Assembly: GCF_001541225.1 (NCBI RefSeq)
Contig: NZ_LMTS01000173.1
Coordinates: 28,316-92,315, forward strand
Source of the DNA: Variovorax sp. WDL1
Lineage (GTDB): Bacteria; Pseudomonadota; Gammaproteobacteria; Burkholderiales; Burkholderiaceae_C
Length of the DNA: 64,000 nt
Direction: 5' to 3'
Position 1 is the first letter of the stretch. Each line of letters starts with the position of its first letter. A model generated the notes under the pieces. The model was given only the letters and a program-made list of their open reading frames with translations, did no database searches and was not told the origin of the DNA. Of the stretch, positions 55,693 through 63,776 are shown piece by piece. Both the position numbers and the translations under genes were made by a program.

Positions 55693-57224
55693 GCGTTGTT
55701 CCTTCCGATCTCGACGAGCGCATCCTGCTGCGGACGGCTACCTCGAAGGACGCCGCAATGGCAAGCGCGGTGCTGGACCGCGCGCATTTCGTCTCCCACG
55801 TGTGCGAGGACATGGGTTCGCTGGTGCGGGAGCTGGAGCTCGGCGCCGGCACCATCATGCTGGCCGAGGAGGTGCTCGCCGGGCCGGCCCTGGTCGAGCT
55901 CACGGGCGCGCTGGGCGCACAGCCGCCCTGGTCCGACGTGCCGGTGCTGGTGCTGGCACGCCAGGGGGCGGATTCACGTGCCATTGCCAACGCGATGGAC
56001 GAGTTCGCCAACGTCACGGTGATCGAGCGGCCGATGCGCGTGGCCTCGCTGGTGAGCGCCGTGCGGACCGCGCTGCGTGCGCGCCGCCGGCAGTACGAGC
56101 TGCGCAGCCTGCTCGAAGGGCTGCGCGATGCCGACCAGCGCAAGACCGAATTCCTCGCCACGCTGGCCCACGAGCTGCGCAACCCGCTGGCGCCGCTGGG
56201 CACGGCTCTGTCGCTGCTGTCGCGCAAGAAGCCGCCACCTGACGAGGCGGTGAAGTACTACGAGCTCATGAGCCGCCAGGTCGAGCACATGGTGCGCCTG
56301 GTGAACGACCTGATGGAGGTCTCGCGCATCACGCGCGGCAAGATCGAGCTGCACCTGTGCCCTGTGCTGCTCGACGCGGTGATCGAGGACGCGATCGAGC
56401 TGAGCCGGCCGCTGTTCGATCGCGCCGGGCATTCACTCACGCTCGAACTCGGGGCCGACCCGCTGGTGGTGCGGGGCGATTCGGTACGCCTCACGCAGGT
56501 CTTCTCGAACCTGCTGAACAACGCCGCCAAGTACACGCCGACGGGAGGCCGTGTGACGGTGACCGCGCGTCAGGAGGGCCGGCAGGCCGTCGTGGCGGTG
56601 AGTGACACGGGAACCGGCCTGGCGCCCGACATGCTGAAGTCGATTTTCGAGATGTTCGTCCAGGTGAGCGGCACGGCGCGCGATGCGCAGGGCGGGCTCG
56701 GCATCGGCCTCACGCTGGTGAAGAGCCTGGTCGAGCGGCAAGGCGGCAGCATCGAGGCCACGAGCGAGGGCCTGGGGCGTGGCGCGACCTTCACGGTGCG
56801 TCTGCCGCTCGCGAAAAGCACGTCCGTATCCGGGCGGCGCTCGCGGGTCTCGCAGGATGGGTGGGCGCCCTCCATCGAAGGCACGATCCTGGTCGTCGAC
56901 GACAACCGGGACGCGGCCGACAGCCTCGCCGAGCTGCTGGCGACCATGGGCGCAACGGCGATGGTCGCCTACGGCGGCGAAGAGGCGCTGCAACTGGTCC
57001 GGGAGCACGCGATCGATATCGCCGTGCTCGACATCGGCATGCCGGGCATGGACGGCTGCGAGCTGGCGCGCCATCTGCGCGGCGGCCCACGCGGCACGGA
57101 GCTGAAGCTCATCGCGCTGACGGGCTGGGGACAGCAGGGCTACCGGGACCGCATCGCTGCGGCCGGCTTCGACCACCACTTGCTGAAGCCGCTGAACCTG
57201 GGCGAGTTCATGGCGCTGCTGTAG
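55689..57224 (+). CDS. Hybrid histidine kinase with pseudo-receiver and C-terminal receiver
   Basis: A 511-residue cytoplasmic kinase without membrane segments. Residues 1 to about 125 resemble a receiver but lack the phospho-accepting Asp (TIMLAEEVLAG at that position). HisKA follows with phospho-His in TLAHELRNPLAPLG, then HATPase (NLLNNAAKYTP, DTGTGLAP, GIGLTLVKSL). A true receiver ends the protein (VVDDNRDAAD, Asp in VLDIGMPGMDG, Lys in LLKPL). GTG at 55689 lies within the KaiC-like stop. KaiC-like proteins outside cyanobacteria are often paired with such kinases, probably for stress or redox signalling. Confidence 0.9.
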   Translation: MSVVPSDLDERILLRTATSKDAAMASAVLDRAHFVSHVCEDMGSLVRELELGAGTIMLAEEVLAGPALVELTGALGAQPPWSDVPVLVLARQGADSRAIANAMDEFANVTVIERPMRVASLVSAVRTALRARRRQYELRSLLEGLRDADQRKTEFLATLAHELRNPLAPLGTALSLLSRKKPPPDEAVKYYELMSRQVEHMVRLVNDLMEVSRITRGKIELHLCPVLLDAVIEDAIELSRPLFDRAGHSLTLELGADPLVVRGDSVRLTQVFSNLLNNAAKYTPTGGRVTVTARQEGRQAVVAVSDTGTGLAPDMLKSIFEMFVQVSGTARDAQGGLGIGLTLVKSLVERQGGSIEATSEGLGRGATFTVRLPLAKSTSVSGRRSRVSQDGWAPSIEGTILVVDDNRDAADSLAELLATMGATAMVAYGGEEALQLVREHAIDIAVLDIGMPGMDGCELARHLRGGPRGTELKLIALTGWGQQGYRDRIAAAGFDHHLLKPLNLGEFMALL

Positions 57225-57240
57225 GCAGGCGCGCGGCCGG

Positions 57241-58302
57241 TCAGCCGATCGCCACGCCCACCTTCGCGCCAGCGGCCACGATCTCGCTCCAGGTCGCGTC
57301 GTCGATCCAGATGCCCTCGCGCTCGCGCGCCGCGCGCGCCTTGCGCTCGGGCTCGCCGGCGATCTGCACGCCGTCGAAGCCCTGCCCCGGCGGACTCTGC
57401 CGCAGCCACTCGACGAAGGCGCGCGCCTCCTGCTCGAAGCTGGCCTGCGTACCCAGCCTGGCCGGGTCGATCACGATGGCGAGCATGCCGTTGAGCACGG
57501 TGCGCGCGGTGTCGGCCTGGCGATGCCAGGTGCCGCTGCCCGTGAGTGCGCCGCCCAGCAGCTCGCAGGCGACCGCCATGCCGTAGCCCTTGTACTCGCC
57601 GAAGGTCATGAGCGCGCCGAACAGGCCGTTGCCCTGCGGCACCACCACGACGCCCGGGTCGTCGGTGGGGGCGCCGTGCTCGTCGATCAGGTAGCCCGGC
57701 GGCACTCGCTCGCCCTTGTTGTGGGCGACGCGCATCTTGCCCTGGGCGACCCGGCTGGTCGCGTAGTCGAGGATGAAAGGTTCGGCCTCCTTGAGCGGAA
57801 TGCCGATGCAGCACGGGTTGGTGCCGAAGCGCCCATCGCCGCCGCCCCAGGGCGCGACCACCGGCCGGGAGAGCACGTTGACGAAGTGCAGCGAGACGAG
57901 GCCCTGCGCCGTCGCCATTTCGGCGAAGTGGCCGATGCGGCCCAGGTGGTGCGCGTTGGCCAGCGAGAGGATGCAGGTGCCGTGCTGCCGCGCGCGTTCG
58001 ATGGCCAGTTCCATCGCCTGTACGCCGACGATCTGGCCGTAGCCGCGTTGGCCGTCGAGTGCGAGCATCGGGCCGGTATCCAGGTTGATCTTGACGGACG
58101 CATTGGGCTTGAGGCCGCCTTCGGCCGCGGCGTCGACATAGCGCGGCACCATGCCGACGCCGTGGGAGTCGTGGCCGCTGAGGTTGGCGAGCACGAGGTT
58201 GGCGGCGACCTGCCCGGCCTCGGCAGGGGTGCTGCCGGTGCCGGCGATGACGGCGGCAACCTGGGTGCGAAGCGTGGCGGCTTGAATGGTTCGGGGCATC
58301 AA
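57241..58302 (-). CDS. Ldh2/MdlD-type malate-lactate dehydrogenase family
   Basis: A 353-residue NAD(P)H-dependent 2-oxoacid reductase of the malate/L-lactate/ureidoglycolate dehydrogenase family. Motifs: SGHDSHGVGMVPRYV, HHLGRIGHFAEMA with the catalytic His, and FGTNPCCIGIPL. The family also contains sulfolactate, 2,3-diketo-L-gulonate and delta-1-piperideine reductases. It is last in a leftward sugar-acid operon, 31 bases after the UxaA-type gene, and so probably acts on an oxo acid from that pathway. ATG 58302 and 58299 are adjacent alternatives. Confidence 0.88.
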   Translation of the reverse strand: MMPRTIQAATLRTQVAAVIAGTGSTPAEAGQVAANLVLANLSGHDSHGVGMVPRYVDAAAEGGLKPNASVKINLDTGPMLALDGQRGYGQIVGVQAMELAIERARQHGTCILSLANAHHLGRIGHFAEMATAQGLVSLHFVNVLSRPVVAPWGGGDGRFGTNPCCIGIPLKEAEPFILDYATSRVAQGKMRVAHNKGERVPPGYLIDEHGAPTDDPGVVVVPQGNGLFGALMTFGEYKGYGMAVACELLGGALTGSGTWHRQADTARTVLNGMLAIVIDPARLGTQASFEQEARAFVEWLRQSPPGQGFDGVQIAGEPERKARAAREREGIWIDDATWSEIVAAGAKVGVAIG

Positions 58303-58333
58303 AGAAGCTCCTTGCTGTTTGCTGCTTCCCCCA

Positions 58334-59860
58334 TCACATCACCGCTCCCACCTGCCAGGGCACGAATTCGTTCTGCCCGTACCCGTGCTTTTCGCTCTTG
58401 CTCGGCACGCCCGATGCCGTCGCCAGCACCAGCTCGAAGATGCGCTGGCCCATGTCCTGGATCGACACGTTGCCCTCGACGATCTCGCCGCAGTTGATGT
58501 CCATGTCCTCCTCCTGCCGCTGCCACAGCGCCGAGTTGGTGGCGAGCTTGAGCGAAGGGGAAGGCGCGCAGCCGTAGGCCGAGCCGCGGCCGGTGGTGAA
58601 GCAGATCATGTTGGCGCCGCCCGCCACCTGGCCGGTCGCGCTCACCGGGTCGTAGCCCGGCGTGTCCATGTAGACGAAGCCGTGTGCGCGCACCGGCTCC
58701 GCGTACTCATACACCGCCTCGAGGTTGCTGGTGCCGCCCTTGGCCACGGCGCCCAGGCTCTTCTCGAGGATGGTGGTAAGCCCGCCGGCCTTGTTGCCGG
58801 GGGAGGGGTTGTTGTTCATCTCGCCCTCGTTGATGGCGGTGTAGTGCTCCCACCAGCGAATGCGCTCGACCAGCTTCTCGCCCACTTCGCGCTGGACCGC
58901 GCGGCGGGTGAGCAGGTGCTCGGCGCCGTAGATCTCCGGCGTCTCCGAGAGGATGGCCGTGCCGCCGTGCGCCACCAGCAGGTCCACCGCCGCGCCCAGC
59001 GCGGGGTTGGCGCTGATGCCGGAATAGCCGTCGGAGCCGCCGCACTGCAGGCCGATGGTGATGTGCTCCGCGCTGCACGGCTCGCGCTCCGCCGCGTTGG
59101 CGCGCGGCAGCATCTCGTTGATCAGCGCCACGCCCTTGGCCACCGTCTTGCGCGTGCCGCCCGTGTCCTGGATGTTGAAGACGCGCAGATTCTCGCCCTC
59201 CCGCAGGTTGCCGGTGGCCAGCCAGGCATTGATCTGGTTCGCCTCGCAGCCCAGGCCCACCACCAGCACGGCCGCGAAGTTGGCGTGCGTCGCATAGCCG
59301 GTGAGCGTGCGCTCCAGCAGCTGCATGCCCATGCCGCCGGTGTCCATGCCGCAGCCGGTGCCGTGCGTGAGCGCAACCACGCCGTCGACGTTGGGGTACG
59401 GCGCGAGCGCCGACGGGTTGGTCTTGCGCGAGAAGTGGTCGGCGATGGCGCGTGCCGCCGTGGCCGAGCAGTTGACGCTGGTCAGCACGCCGATGTAGTT
59501 GCGCGTGGCGACGCGGCCGTCGGCCCGCCGGATGCCCATGAAGCTCGCTTCGCGCCGCGCGGGCGGCGGCTTGACGTCGGCACCGAAGGCGTAGTCGCGC
59601 TCGAAGTGGCCCTTGTCGGGGCCCATGTCGAGGTTGTGCGTGTGCACGTGCTCGCCGGGCGCGATGGGGCGGCTCGCGAAGCCGATGATCTGGTTGTAGC
59701 GGCGCACCGGCTCGCCTTGGGCGATGGTGCGCACGGCAACCTTGTGGCCGGGCGGGATCAGGCCGCGGGCGGTCACGCCTTCGATGGCGGTGCCGCCGAC
59801 CAGCTGGCCGCGGGCGATCACGACGTCGTCCGCCGGGTGGAGTCGGATAAAGGGATTCAT
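58334..59860 (-). CDS. UxaA-family dehydratase (altronate/galactarate type)
   Basis: A 508-residue sugar-acid dehydratase. The N-terminal SAF domain is at about 1-85 (IRLHPADDVVIARGQL), and the UxaA catalytic part begins near FMGIRRADGRVATRNYIGVL. That part has Fe-binding-type Cys motifs NCSATAARAIADHF and HGTGCGMDTGGMGM, and LQCGGSDGYSGISANPALG. The combined SAF and C-terminal domains match galactarate, altronate and sulfolactate-lyase-like enzymes. It is 22 bases after dctM, so its substrate probably enters by the TRAP transporter. Confidence 0.9.
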   Translation of the reverse strand: MNPFIRLHPADDVVIARGQLVGGTAIEGVTARGLIPPGHKVAVRTIAQGEPVRRYNQIIGFASRPIAPGEHVHTHNLDMGPDKGHFERDYAFGADVKPPPARREASFMGIRRADGRVATRNYIGVLTSVNCSATAARAIADHFSRKTNPSALAPYPNVDGVVALTHGTGCGMDTGGMGMQLLERTLTGYATHANFAAVLVVGLGCEANQINAWLATGNLREGENLRVFNIQDTGGTRKTVAKGVALINEMLPRANAAEREPCSAEHITIGLQCGGSDGYSGISANPALGAAVDLLVAHGGTAILSETPEIYGAEHLLTRRAVQREVGEKLVERIRWWEHYTAINEGEMNNNPSPGNKAGGLTTILEKSLGAVAKGGTSNLEAVYEYAEPVRAHGFVYMDTPGYDPVSATGQVAGGANMICFTTGRGSAYGCAPSPSLKLATNSALWQRQEEDMDINCGEIVEGNVSIQDMGQRIFELVLATASGVPSKSEKHGYGQNEFVPWQVGAVM

Positions 59861-59882
59861 CGCGGGGTCCTGCGTCTTGGAA

Positions 59883-61277
59883 TCAGAAGAACATTTTCGG
59901 CAACCACAGTACCAACTTGGGCATGTAGGTGATGACGGCCAGGCTCAGCAGCAGCGGCACCAGCCAGGGCAGGATCGCCATGGTGGTCCGCTCGAAGCTC
60001 AAGCCCGCCACCCGCGCCAGCACGAAGAGCACCATGCCCATGGGCGGATGCAGCAGGCCGATCATCAGGTTCAGCACCATCACCAGGCCGAAGTGGATCG
60101 GGTCCACGCCCAGCTGTGTCGCGATGGGCAGCAGGATGGGGACCAGGATCGTGATCGCCGCGGTCGGCTCCAGGAAGCAGCCGACGAAGAGCATCAGCAG
60201 GTTGGCCAGCAGCAGGAAGACCCAGGCCTCCTTGGTGAAGCCCAGCACCCAGTTCGCGATGTCGGTGGTGACGCCGGTGGCCGTCAGCATCCAGCCGAAG
60301 ATGGAAGCGGCGGCGACGATGAAGAGCACGGTGGAGGTGGTCTCGATGGTGTCGAGGCAGACCTTGACGAACATCTTCCACGACAGCGTGCGGTACCAGG
60401 CGAAGCCCAGGATCATGGCCCACACGCAGGCGGCGATGGCGCCCTCGGTGGGCGTGAAGAGGCCGGTGCTCATGCCGCCGATCAACAGCACGGGGGTCAT
60501 GATGGGCAGCAGCGCCTCGAATGCGAAGATCCGGTCGAGCACGAAGAGCAGGGCCAGCCCGACGAAGACGGTGATCTGCGCCGGCGCGCCCAGCCTGGTC
60601 ACCGCGACCCACAGCAGCAGCGGCCAGCCGATCACCACCGCCAGCTCGCACAACGCCTTGAAGAGCCGCGTGCTGGAGAACTTGACGTCGCCCCCCCAGT
60701 TGTTGCGATGGGCGTAGTAGCCGACGGTGAACATCATCAGCAGCGCCATCATCGCGCCGGGCAGGATGCCCGCGAGGAAGAGGGCGCCCACGGAGACGTT
60801 GGCCATCATCCCGTAGATCACGAAGGGCAGGCTCGGCGGAATGATCGGCCCCAGCGTGGCCGAGGCGGCCGTCACGCCGACGGCGAACTCGGTGCCGTAG
60901 CCGTGCTCCTTCATCGCCTTGATCTCGATGGTGCCGAGGCCCGCGGCGTCGGCGATGGCGGTGCCGCTCATGCCCGCGAAGATGACGGAGCCCAGCACGT
61001 TCACATGCCCCAGGCCGCCCTTGAGCCAACCCACCAGCGCCAATGCGAAGTTGTAGATGCGGGTGGTGATGCCGGCGTTGTTCATCAGGTTGCCGGCCAG
61101 GATGAAGAAGGGCACGGCCAGCAGCGGGAAGCTGTCGATGCCGCTGACCATGCGGTGGATGACGACGAAAGGCGGGAGACTCCCCGACGTCAGGATGTAG
61201 ACCAGCGAGGCGCCGGCCATGGCAATGGCGACGGGGACGCCGCCGGCCATGAAGAGCAGGAAGAAGATCTTGAGCAT
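59883..61277 (-). CDS. dctM: TRAP transporter large permease (DctM-like)
   Basis: A 464-residue membrane subunit of a tripartite ATP-independent periplasmic transporter, with about twelve hydrophobic segments. The family opening is MLKIFFLLFMAGGVPVAIAMAGASL, the glycine-rich motif VIFAGMSGTAIADAAGLG lies in the first half, and PPSLPFVIYG further along. It couples Na+ gradient to uptake of the ligand handed over by DctP. ATG 61277 is the conserved start. Confidence 0.93.
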   Translation of the reverse strand: MLKIFFLLFMAGGVPVAIAMAGASLVYILTSGSLPPFVVIHRMVSGIDSFPLLAVPFFILAGNLMNNAGITTRIYNFALALVGWLKGGLGHVNVLGSVIFAGMSGTAIADAAGLGTIEIKAMKEHGYGTEFAVGVTAASATLGPIIPPSLPFVIYGMMANVSVGALFLAGILPGAMMALLMMFTVGYYAHRNNWGGDVKFSSTRLFKALCELAVVIGWPLLLWVAVTRLGAPAQITVFVGLALLFVLDRIFAFEALLPIMTPVLLIGGMSTGLFTPTEGAIAACVWAMILGFAWYRTLSWKMFVKVCLDTIETTSTVLFIVAAASIFGWMLTATGVTTDIANWVLGFTKEAWVFLLLANLLMLFVGCFLEPTAAITILVPILLPIATQLGVDPIHFGLVMVLNLMIGLLHPPMGMVLFVLARVAGLSFERTTMAILPWLVPLLLSLAVITYMPKLVLWLPKMFF

Positions 61278-61311
61278 TTTCTGGTTCGTTATGGACGGGC
61301 CGGATGCGCGC

Positions 61312-61869
61312 TCACGAATCGGCCAGCGTGGACTCGGGACGTTCGAGCACGCTGTAGCCGCGCCGCCAGTGCACCCGCGCCACCTGCAGCGAGCGCCAGG
61401 CCATGGCTGCGAAGCCGAGCAGGCAGAGGCCATACACCAGGTTCATCGGCAGGTCGACGATGGTCATCCGTGTCTGGTTGCCGATCTTCAGCATCATCTG
61501 CACGGTCATCACGACCGCTGCCAGGAAGAAGGCGACGCGCAGCACGTCGACCGCGCGCGACATCCAGCGGCCGACCGCGCCGGGCAGGTAGCGGTAGAAG
61601 AAGTCGACCTGGATCTGGTTGTTCTTCGACACGCCGATGGCCGCGCCGATGAAGACCACGCCGATGAGCATGTAGCGCGCCACCTCCTCGGTCCAGGCGG
61701 CCGAGTCGTTCATCACGTAGCGGGTCACGAACTGGTAGAAGACGGTGAGGCCCAGCAGCCAGAAGATCGCGAGCGCTGCCCAGCCCTCGGCGATGGTGCC
61801 GGAGAGGTCGACCACCTCGTCCTCGGCATGGAAGTGGCCTTCGTCGTCGATGATTTTCTGTTCGGTCAT
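61312..61869 (-). CDS. dctQ: TRAP transporter small permease (DctQ-like)
   Basis: A 185-residue membrane protein with four hydrophobic segments and the DctQ core WTEEVARYMLIGVVFIGAAIGVSKNNQIQVDF. It pairs with DctM in the inner membrane. The gene is separated from dctP by about 50 bases that hold a strong stem-loop, and lies 34 bases before dctM. Confidence 0.92.
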   Translation of the reverse strand: MTEQKIIDDEGHFHAEDEVVDLSGTIAEGWAALAIFWLLGLTVFYQFVTRYVMNDSAAWTEEVARYMLIGVVFIGAAIGVSKNNQIQVDFFYRYLPGAVGRWMSRAVDVLRVAFFLAAVVMTVQMMLKIGNQTRMTIVDLPMNLVYGLCLLGFAAMAWRSLQVARVHWRRGYSVLERPESTLADS

Positions 61870-61880
61870 GGTCTTGCCTT

Positions 61881-61908
61881 GGCTCCCTCCCCGGGCGGGC
61901 AGGGAGCC
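61881..61908 (-). promoter_or_regulatory. Stem-loop between dctP and dctQ
   Basis: Arms GGCTCCCT (61881-61888) and AGGGAGCC (61901-61908) form a perfect eight-base stem with a 12-base loop in the dctP-dctQ spacer. There is no T-tract on the transcribed strand. In other TRAP operons a stem-loop here raises the abundance of the binding-protein message over the membrane genes; the same role is inferred. Confidence 0.6.
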
Positions 61909-61919
61909 AGATCCTGGCC

Positions 61920-62909
61920 TCATTTGACGGCGGTGATCCGGTCGTAGTCCTGCTGCCGATAGCCGTGGTCCGTCGGCTTGGTGTTCTTGAGCACCGCCTC
62001 GCGGAATGCGTTCTTGTCGACGGTGATCACGTTGTTCCCCTTCTTCTTGAACTCCTCCACCAGCCGCGTTTCCGAGGCGATGATCTCGCGCCCGGTCTTC
62101 TCCGCAGCTTCCTGCATCACCTCGGTGAAGATCTTCTTCTCGTCCGCAGAGAGCTTGCCCCACAGCTGCCCGGAGACGATGGTCAGCAGCGAATCGACGA
62201 TGTGCCCCGTCAGCGAGATGTTCTTCTGCACCTCGAAGAACTTCTTCGCCTCGATGGTCGGCAGCGGGTTCTCCTGCGCATCGACCGTGCCGTTCTGCAG
62301 CGCCAGGTAGACCTCGGCGAAGGCGATCGGCGTGGGGTTGGCGCCCAGCGCTTTCGGGAAGGCCAGGTATGCCGGCGCATCGGGCACGCGGATCTTCAGG
62401 CCCTTCATGTCCTCGGGCTTGGCCACCGGCCGGGCCGCGCTGGAGGTGACGTGGCGCGCGCCGTAGTAGGTCAGCGCCGTGATGTGGTTGCCGCTCTTGT
62501 CGTCGTAGCCCTTGGCCAGTTCCTTGAACACGTCGCTCTTGGCGTACTTCAACTGGTGCTCCGCGTCGCGGAAGATGAAGGGAAAGTACGACACCGCCAG
62601 CGGCGGGTACGTCCGCCCCGCGAAGCTCGCGCCCGAGAGGATGATGTCCACGGTGCCCAGCGTCAGGCCCTGGTTGATGTCGGCCTCCTTGCCCAGGCTG
62701 GAGGCCGGGAACACCTGGACTTCGTACTTGCCGTTGGTGCGCTTCTTGATCTCGTCGCCGGCCCAGACCGAGTACTTGTGGAAGGGCTCCGAGGTCTCGT
62801 AGACGTGGGCCCACTTGAGCTTGGTCTGCGCCTGGGCCAAGCCGAGGGCCCCTGCGGCGAGTACGCAGGCCGCGATCGTCTTGAGTGCGAAACGCTTGGT
62901 GCTGGTCAT
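61920..62909 (-). CDS. dctP: TRAP transporter solute-binding protein (DctP-like)
   Basis: A 329-residue periplasmic receptor. The signal peptide ends near ALGLAQA, and the mature start is QTKLKWAHVYETSEPFHKYSVWAGDEIKKRT. The ligand-carboxylate-binding Arg is in LKIRVPDAPAYLAFPKALGANPTPIAFAEVYLALQNGTVDAQENP, which is typical of TRAP receptors for sugar acids. Its ATG overlaps the GntR stop (ATGA). Together with UxaA and Ldh2 this points to a hexonate or uronate-derived ligand. Confidence 0.93.
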   Translation of the reverse strand: MTSTKRFALKTIAACVLAAGALGLAQAQTKLKWAHVYETSEPFHKYSVWAGDEIKKRTNGKYEVQVFPASSLGKEADINQGLTLGTVDIILSGASFAGRTYPPLAVSYFPFIFRDAEHQLKYAKSDVFKELAKGYDDKSGNHITALTYYGARHVTSSAARPVAKPEDMKGLKIRVPDAPAYLAFPKALGANPTPIAFAEVYLALQNGTVDAQENPLPTIEAKKFFEVQKNISLTGHIVDSLLTIVSGQLWGKLSADEKKIFTEVMQEAAEKTGREIIASETRLVEEFKKKGNNVITVDKNAFREAVLKNTKPTDHGYRQQDYDRITAVK

Positions 62910-63640
62910 TTTCTTGTCTCCATGGGTGGTTGAAAGAAGAGGTTGGCGCGGCGCCAGCTGGCGCTGAAGCGCTGGTGCGACTTGTCCATGTGCACATGCA
63001 TCGCCCTGCGCGCGCCTTCGGCGTCGCGCGCGGCGATGGCATCCCGGATCGCCTCGTGCTCGGCAATCGCCGAGCGCCAGGACTTGACGCTCTCGAAGTA
63101 GCCCCCCAGGCGCGTGAAGATCGGCCCGCGGCGCGAATCCCAGAAGCCCTGCACCGTCTCCGACAGCACCACGTTGCCGCAGCACTCGACGATGGCCAGG
63201 TGGAAGGCGCGGTCGCCCTCCAGCGGCATCACGTTGCGCTCAGCCAGATCGCGCATGTGTTCGATGGCGCGCGTCATCGCCTCGATGTCCTTGCGCTTGG
63301 AGGTGGCCGCGGCGATGGCCGCTGTCTCGCCCTCGACCACGCGGCGCGCGCGGATCAGCTCGAGCGGGCCCCACTCGGTGCTGGCCTGCGGCACGGGCGC
63401 ATGCTGGGTGCGGTCGAGCACGTAGACTCCGGAACCGGTGCGCACCTCGACCCAGCCCTCGACTTCTAGCGCGATCAGCGCCTCGCGCACCGAAGGCCGG
63501 CTCACGCCCAACAGCTTGGCCAGGTCGCGCTCCGCGGGCAGGCGAGCGCCGGCCGCGAACTCCCCCTTCGCGATCAGCGCGCTGAGCTGGTCGGCGATCT
63601 GGCGGTAGAGTCGTTTGGGTTCGAGGGTCTGCAGGGGCAC
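62906..63640 (-). CDS. GntR-family regulator (FadR/FCD type)
   Basis: A 244-residue regulator. The winged helix at 10-75 includes RLPAERDLAKLLGVSRPSVREALIALEVEGWVEV, and an FCD domain with the metal-binding His pattern follows (DRAFHLAIVECCGN, AEHEAIRDAI, HVHMDKSH). Start GTG 63640 has only a weak AGGA upstream. First gene of the leftward TRAP operon, coupled to dctP. A palindrome starts 16 bases upstream of its start, between it and the divergent dehydrogenase. Confidence 0.9.
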   Translation of the reverse strand: MPLQTLEPKRLYRQIADQLSALIAKGEFAAGARLPAERDLAKLLGVSRPSVREALIALEVEGWVEVRTGSGVYVLDRTQHAPVPQASTEWGPLELIRARRVVEGETAAIAAATSKRKDIEAMTRAIEHMRDLAERNVMPLEGDRAFHLAIVECCGNVVLSETVQGFWDSRRGPIFTRLGGYFESVKSWRSAIAEHEAIRDAIAARDAEGARRAMHVHMDKSHQRFSASWRRANLFFQPPMETRK

Positions 63641-63656
63641 TTAGGGGTTGTCCTGG

Positions 63657-63679
63657 ATTGGCCAAGTGGTCAGGCCAAT
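63657..63679. promoter_or_regulatory. GntR operator candidate in divergent promoter
   Basis: Arms ATTGGCC (63657-63663) and GGCCAAT (63673-63679) flank a nine-base spacer containing TGGTCA. The site lies between the GntR/TRAP operon start (63640) and the divergent dehydrogenase start (63777). It suits a dimeric GntR repressor controlling both directions. Confidence 0.6.
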
Positions 63680-63776
63680 TCAGAATACGAGGTGCACCGC
63701 GATGCGGCCATCGGGCCAAACCCTGAAGGCCGCCATCGCCGAATCGCCGATCCATTCCACAGCAGAAGGACATCCC

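Noticed and set aside
59724..61652. A 642-codon plus-strand frame
   Set aside because: Antisense to dctM and part of dctQ. The translation is a Gln/His/Asp-rich repeat without family motifs.
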